64,000 bases of DNA. Origin: Ilyomonas limi. Lineage in GTDB: Bacteria; Bacteroidota; Bacteroidia; Chitinophagales; Chitinophagaceae. The number at the start of each line of letters is the position of its first letter. Within the stretch, counting starts at the first letter, position 1. The position numbers were made by a program, and so were the translations under genes. Where the stretch lies: assembly GCF_005233845.1 (NCBI RefSeq), contig NZ_SZQL01000001.1, positions 702,158 through 766,157 on the forward strand, written 5' to 3'. Shown in pieces: positions 61,700 through 64,000 of the stretch. The notes under the pieces were generated by a model. That model ran no database searches. It was not told the origin of the DNA and worked only from the letters and a program-made list of their open reading frames with translations.

Positions 61700-63751
61700 T
61701 TATTCAATAACAGGCTTTCCATTTTCCTGCATGCTGCCAACCAAAAAAATGCGTGTACAATAGCCATTCACAGGCACCTTTATTTTTTTCAAATTCATAT
61801 TTTTATAACTAAAAACTTCTTTGGTTATAAGATCAGTGAGTGTAAGTGTATTCCCCTCCTTTTTCAATACTTTGTGTAAATCAAGTATAGCGTTGCGGGC
61901 AGATACATCCATGTTGATGACGGTTACAATATCTTCCTGCTCATCTCCCCGGTGAAATGCAACCATTGTAGCCGCGGGTGTAAGACTGATCTTTTGCATT
62001 GCCTGATTGCGAAGGCATGGATGAGCCGCACGGATAGCCGCAAGCTGCTGATGAAAACGAAAAAGACCATCTTTATCCTGTGCTTGTATAGATTCATCCG
62101 CTCTAAATGTTGGGGCTGCTTTGGAAGGCATTGTTGTTATGCCTGCTTCCTGTCCGTTGTAAATAAGCGGGATGCCAGGCAATGCAAAAAGGAGTGCTGT
62201 AGCCATTTTTGTACGGGACAAGTGGAGCGAAGTAATAAAGCGAGGAAGGTCATTGTTTTCAATAAAGTACAATCGTGGATGCGCCGAATCTCCATTATTG
62301 AATAATGCTTTTCTCAGCATATCTCCGCGCTTTTTTGCATGAGGAAAATTGAAAATAACCGGATTTTCCTGCGGGGCGTATTTATACTGCCAGGACCAAT
62401 GTGAGACCCAGTTGGTATCGCTCGTCCAGTCGTAGGCAACATCAAAGCCTTTGGTGTAAGTACTGGTCATGGCACCTTTATCTTCTGCTAATAATAAGAG
62501 TTCCGGCTTGATTACTTTCAGTTCTAACTGCAGTCTTTTTCCAAAATCCGGTTTCCTTGCATTCACACCCCATACTGCATCAAAACGGTAGCCATCAATG
62601 TCCAATTTCTTTACCCAATACTTACAAGCTTCTATTACCCATTGCTGTACTTCTGCATTATCATAATTTAAATTTACCAGGTCTTTCCAGAAATAATACA
62701 CAAAGCTATTTTCGTCTGTATGATAGTTGGATGAATATAGCACACCATCGCTTGTATGCTGGTAAAAGTTGTAATAATGCGAACCTGTTTTATACCTTAC
62801 ACAGTCCTGTGCATACGGGTGATGAATGGAAGTATGATTGGGTACAAAGTCAAATAGAACTCTTAATTTTAATGACTTTGCTGTTTGTATTAATTGTTGC
62901 AATTGCGTCTCGCTGCCCAAATCATCGCGAAGCGAAAAGTAGTCAACAATATCGTAGCCTTGTCCGCCACCGTGTGTTTTAAAAACCGGTTGCAACCATA
63001 TAGTATTTACACCTAATGCTTTTATCTCCGGCAGTTTAGCGGTAATGTCATCATAAGAAGAATGCTTTACAAAAGCATGAGGGGTAATTTCGTATATCAC
63101 TGCATCATTTATCCAGGCAGCATACATCGAATCTATGTTGAAAGCCTGCAGCTCTTTTTCATCTCTTGTAATAAAAGTTTTAAACCTTGCTGTATCCTTT
63201 CCAGATACAATGGTGAGATGGAAATAATAAATGCCATTTGCATCCGGTATTTGTATATAGGCTAATGAATCGTTCGCATTGCTAATTGTTACCGGCGCCG
63301 GATTGTTTTCATCATCTGTCCAGTGATATTGCAGCGGTTTCCAGGGGTTTAAAATAATGGAGGCATGCAATACGGCTGTGTTGTTTTGAATAACAGCATA
63401 CGGCTTTATAACAGGTGTTGGATGATAGCCTAATTGCAGTGTAACCGTATCGGATATTACCCTATTATTACCATCATTTGCGTGCACCCAAATGTGGTTA
63501 TCGTCATCGTGAAGTGTGAGCGAAAACGAAAAGGAGTTATCGTTGTTTACTGTAATAGTAAATGCTGTTGTATCGTGATGAACAGTTATTGTTTTTGTTG
63601 TAAAATCAACTAACGTGCCTTGTATGGTTTGCTGTGGAAGCCAGGCTACGGCATCGCGTGTATGTAATACAATAGAACCCGCCTTTAATTCTGAAAAGAA
63701 TAAAAGGCAAGCAATAGAAAAAAGCAATATCCGCCTTGTTCTTTTATTCAT
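61700..63751 (-). CDS. Secreted GH13-family alpha-amylase-type glycoside hydrolase
   Basis: The 683-aa protein has a signal peptide (LLFSIACLLFFSELKAG). Two N-terminal beta-rich segments (~30-110 and ~115-195) precede the GH13 barrel. The conserved GH13 regions are FDFVPNHTS (region I), GYRFDAVWG with the nucleophile D391, LLLAEDKGAM with the acid/base E423 and FIENNDLPRF with the third carboxylate D501. Region IV reads NND in place of the usual NHD. A C-terminal beta domain ends at MQENGKPVIE. It should cleave alpha-glucans in the periplasm. It sits just downstream of an S9-type peptidase fragment (36-base gap), not in the sus operon at 23-29.6 kb. The specific activity within GH13 is undetermined. 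Confidence 0.9.
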   Translation of the reverse strand: MNKRTRRILLFSIACLLFFSELKAGSIVLHTRDAVAWLPQQTIQGTLVDFTTKTITVHHDTTAFTITVNNDNSFSFSLTLHDDDNHIWVHANDGNNRVISDTVTLQLGYHPTPVIKPYAVIQNNTAVLHASIILNPWKPLQYHWTDDENNPAPVTISNANDSLAYIQIPDANGIYYFHLTIVSGKDTARFKTFITRDEKELQAFNIDSMYAAWINDAVIYEITPHAFVKHSSYDDITAKLPEIKALGVNTIWLQPVFKTHGGGQGYDIVDYFSLRDDLGSETQLQQLIQTAKSLKLRVLFDFVPNHTSIHHPYAQDCVRYKTGSHYYNFYQHTSDGVLYSSNYHTDENSFVYYFWKDLVNLNYDNAEVQQWVIEACKYWVKKLDIDGYRFDAVWGVNARKPDFGKRLQLELKVIKPELLLLAEDKGAMTSTYTKGFDVAYDWTSDTNWVSHWSWQYKYAPQENPVIFNFPHAKKRGDMLRKALFNNGDSAHPRLYFIENNDLPRFITSLHLSRTKMATALLFALPGIPLIYNGQEAGITTMPSKAAPTFRADESIQAQDKDGLFRFHQQLAAIRAAHPCLRNQAMQKISLTPAATMVAFHRGDEQEDIVTVINMDVSARNAILDLHKVLKKEGNTLTLTDLITKEVFSYKNMNLKKIKVPVNGYCTRIFLVGSMQENGKPVIE

Positions 63752-63787
63752 GATTGTATTGTATGTGGATTAGATATCATTATAAAA

Positions 63788-64000
63788 TTATCTGGCGGGC
63801 ATCCATTGTTCAAACCACTCCATTGTTCTTGCACTCACCTCAATTATATCTTCAAATTGTTCAAAACTATGACCCTCATCGGCATATACCACCAATTGCG
63901 TAGGTACGCCCAACGCTTTTAGCGCATGCCAAAACTGAAAGGATTGCGGTGCCGGCGCTTCGCCATCGCTCTCGCCAACCAACACCAGCGTTGGCGTTTT
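63788..64000 (-). CDS. Prolyl oligopeptidase (S9)-family peptidase, C-terminal fragment
   Basis: Only the last ~71 residues lie in the window; the frame stays open through 64000. The residues KTPTLVLVGESDGEAP match the alpha/beta-hydrolase catalytic-Asp loop of S9 peptidases, and VVYADEGHSFEQFED carries the catalytic His. The ending TMEWFEQWMP is typical of the S9 catalytic domain. The Ser nucleophile is outside the window. An esterase or dipeptidyl-peptidase of the same fold cannot be excluded. It is on the same strand as the amylase and 36 bases upstream of it, so the two may be cotranscribed. Confidence 0.85.
   Translation of the reverse strand, partial: KTPTLVLVGESDGEAPAPQSFQFWHALKALGVPTQLVVYADEGHSFEQFEDIIEVSARTMEWFEQWMPAR

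Overview
The window looks like chromosomal DNA of a Bacteroidota bacterium, most likely a Chitinophagia/Chitinophagaceae-type member. The evidence is a SusC/SusD/SusE/SusF outer-membrane cluster, an alternative complex III (Act) plus aa3-type oxidase operon, a type III glutamine synthetase, an F1 epsilon subunit of only 84 residues, several close matches to the Bacteroidota -7 promoter element TAnnTTTG, and few Shine-Dalgarno sequences. I see no rRNA, tRNA, CRISPR array, prophage or insertion sequence. Nearly all of it is ordinary chromosomal housekeeping and envelope gene content. The two ends cut through genes: an Mrp-type ATPase on the left and an S9-type peptidase on the right.

Layout: 0-5 kb holds mrp (partial), a CarboxypepD_reg-like secreted protein, obg, a diheme cytochrome and yqgE. 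5.1-7.1 kb holds atpD-atpC. 7.4-22.5 kb is a long respiratory block, actABCDEF-coxB-coxA-cyoE-coxC-coxC2-coxD, that would carry electrons from quinol through the Act complex to the oxidase. 22.9-29.6 kb, on the minus strand, is a susC-susD-susE-susF glycan-uptake operon. 30.2-40.2 kb is a glycan-modification region: cysQ, cysC, cysD and cysN (PAPS synthesis and PAP recycling), a sulfotransferase, two GT4-type glycosyltransferases, UDP-glucose dehydrogenase and a UDP-glucuronate decarboxylase-like enzyme. 40.2-50.1 kb holds an unknown lipoprotein, ispB-recJ, an OmpA-family porin, htpG, a DUF2807 protein and an unknown polytopic membrane protein. 50.2-58.5 kb holds glutamine synthetase III, a sugar porter, a DMT permease and pta-ackA. 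59.2-64 kb holds fcl and gmd (GDP-L-fucose), a secreted GH13 amylase and the peptidase fragment.

The most interesting points are two. First, 30-40 kb contains a complete sulfate-activation and PAP-recycling circuit next to a sulfotransferase and UDP-glucuronate/UDP-xylose genes, with no reductive sulfate assimilation gene in view. This suggests manufacture of a sulfated, uronate- or pentose-containing glycan. Second, several unrelated families of long imperfect inverted repeats sit between co-directional, functionally paired genes: atpD/atpC, cysD/cysN, ugd/uxs, uxs/GT, pta/ackA and fcl/gmd. They could act as operon-internal RNA processing or stability elements. No wholly new multi-gene system could be demonstrated from sequence alone.
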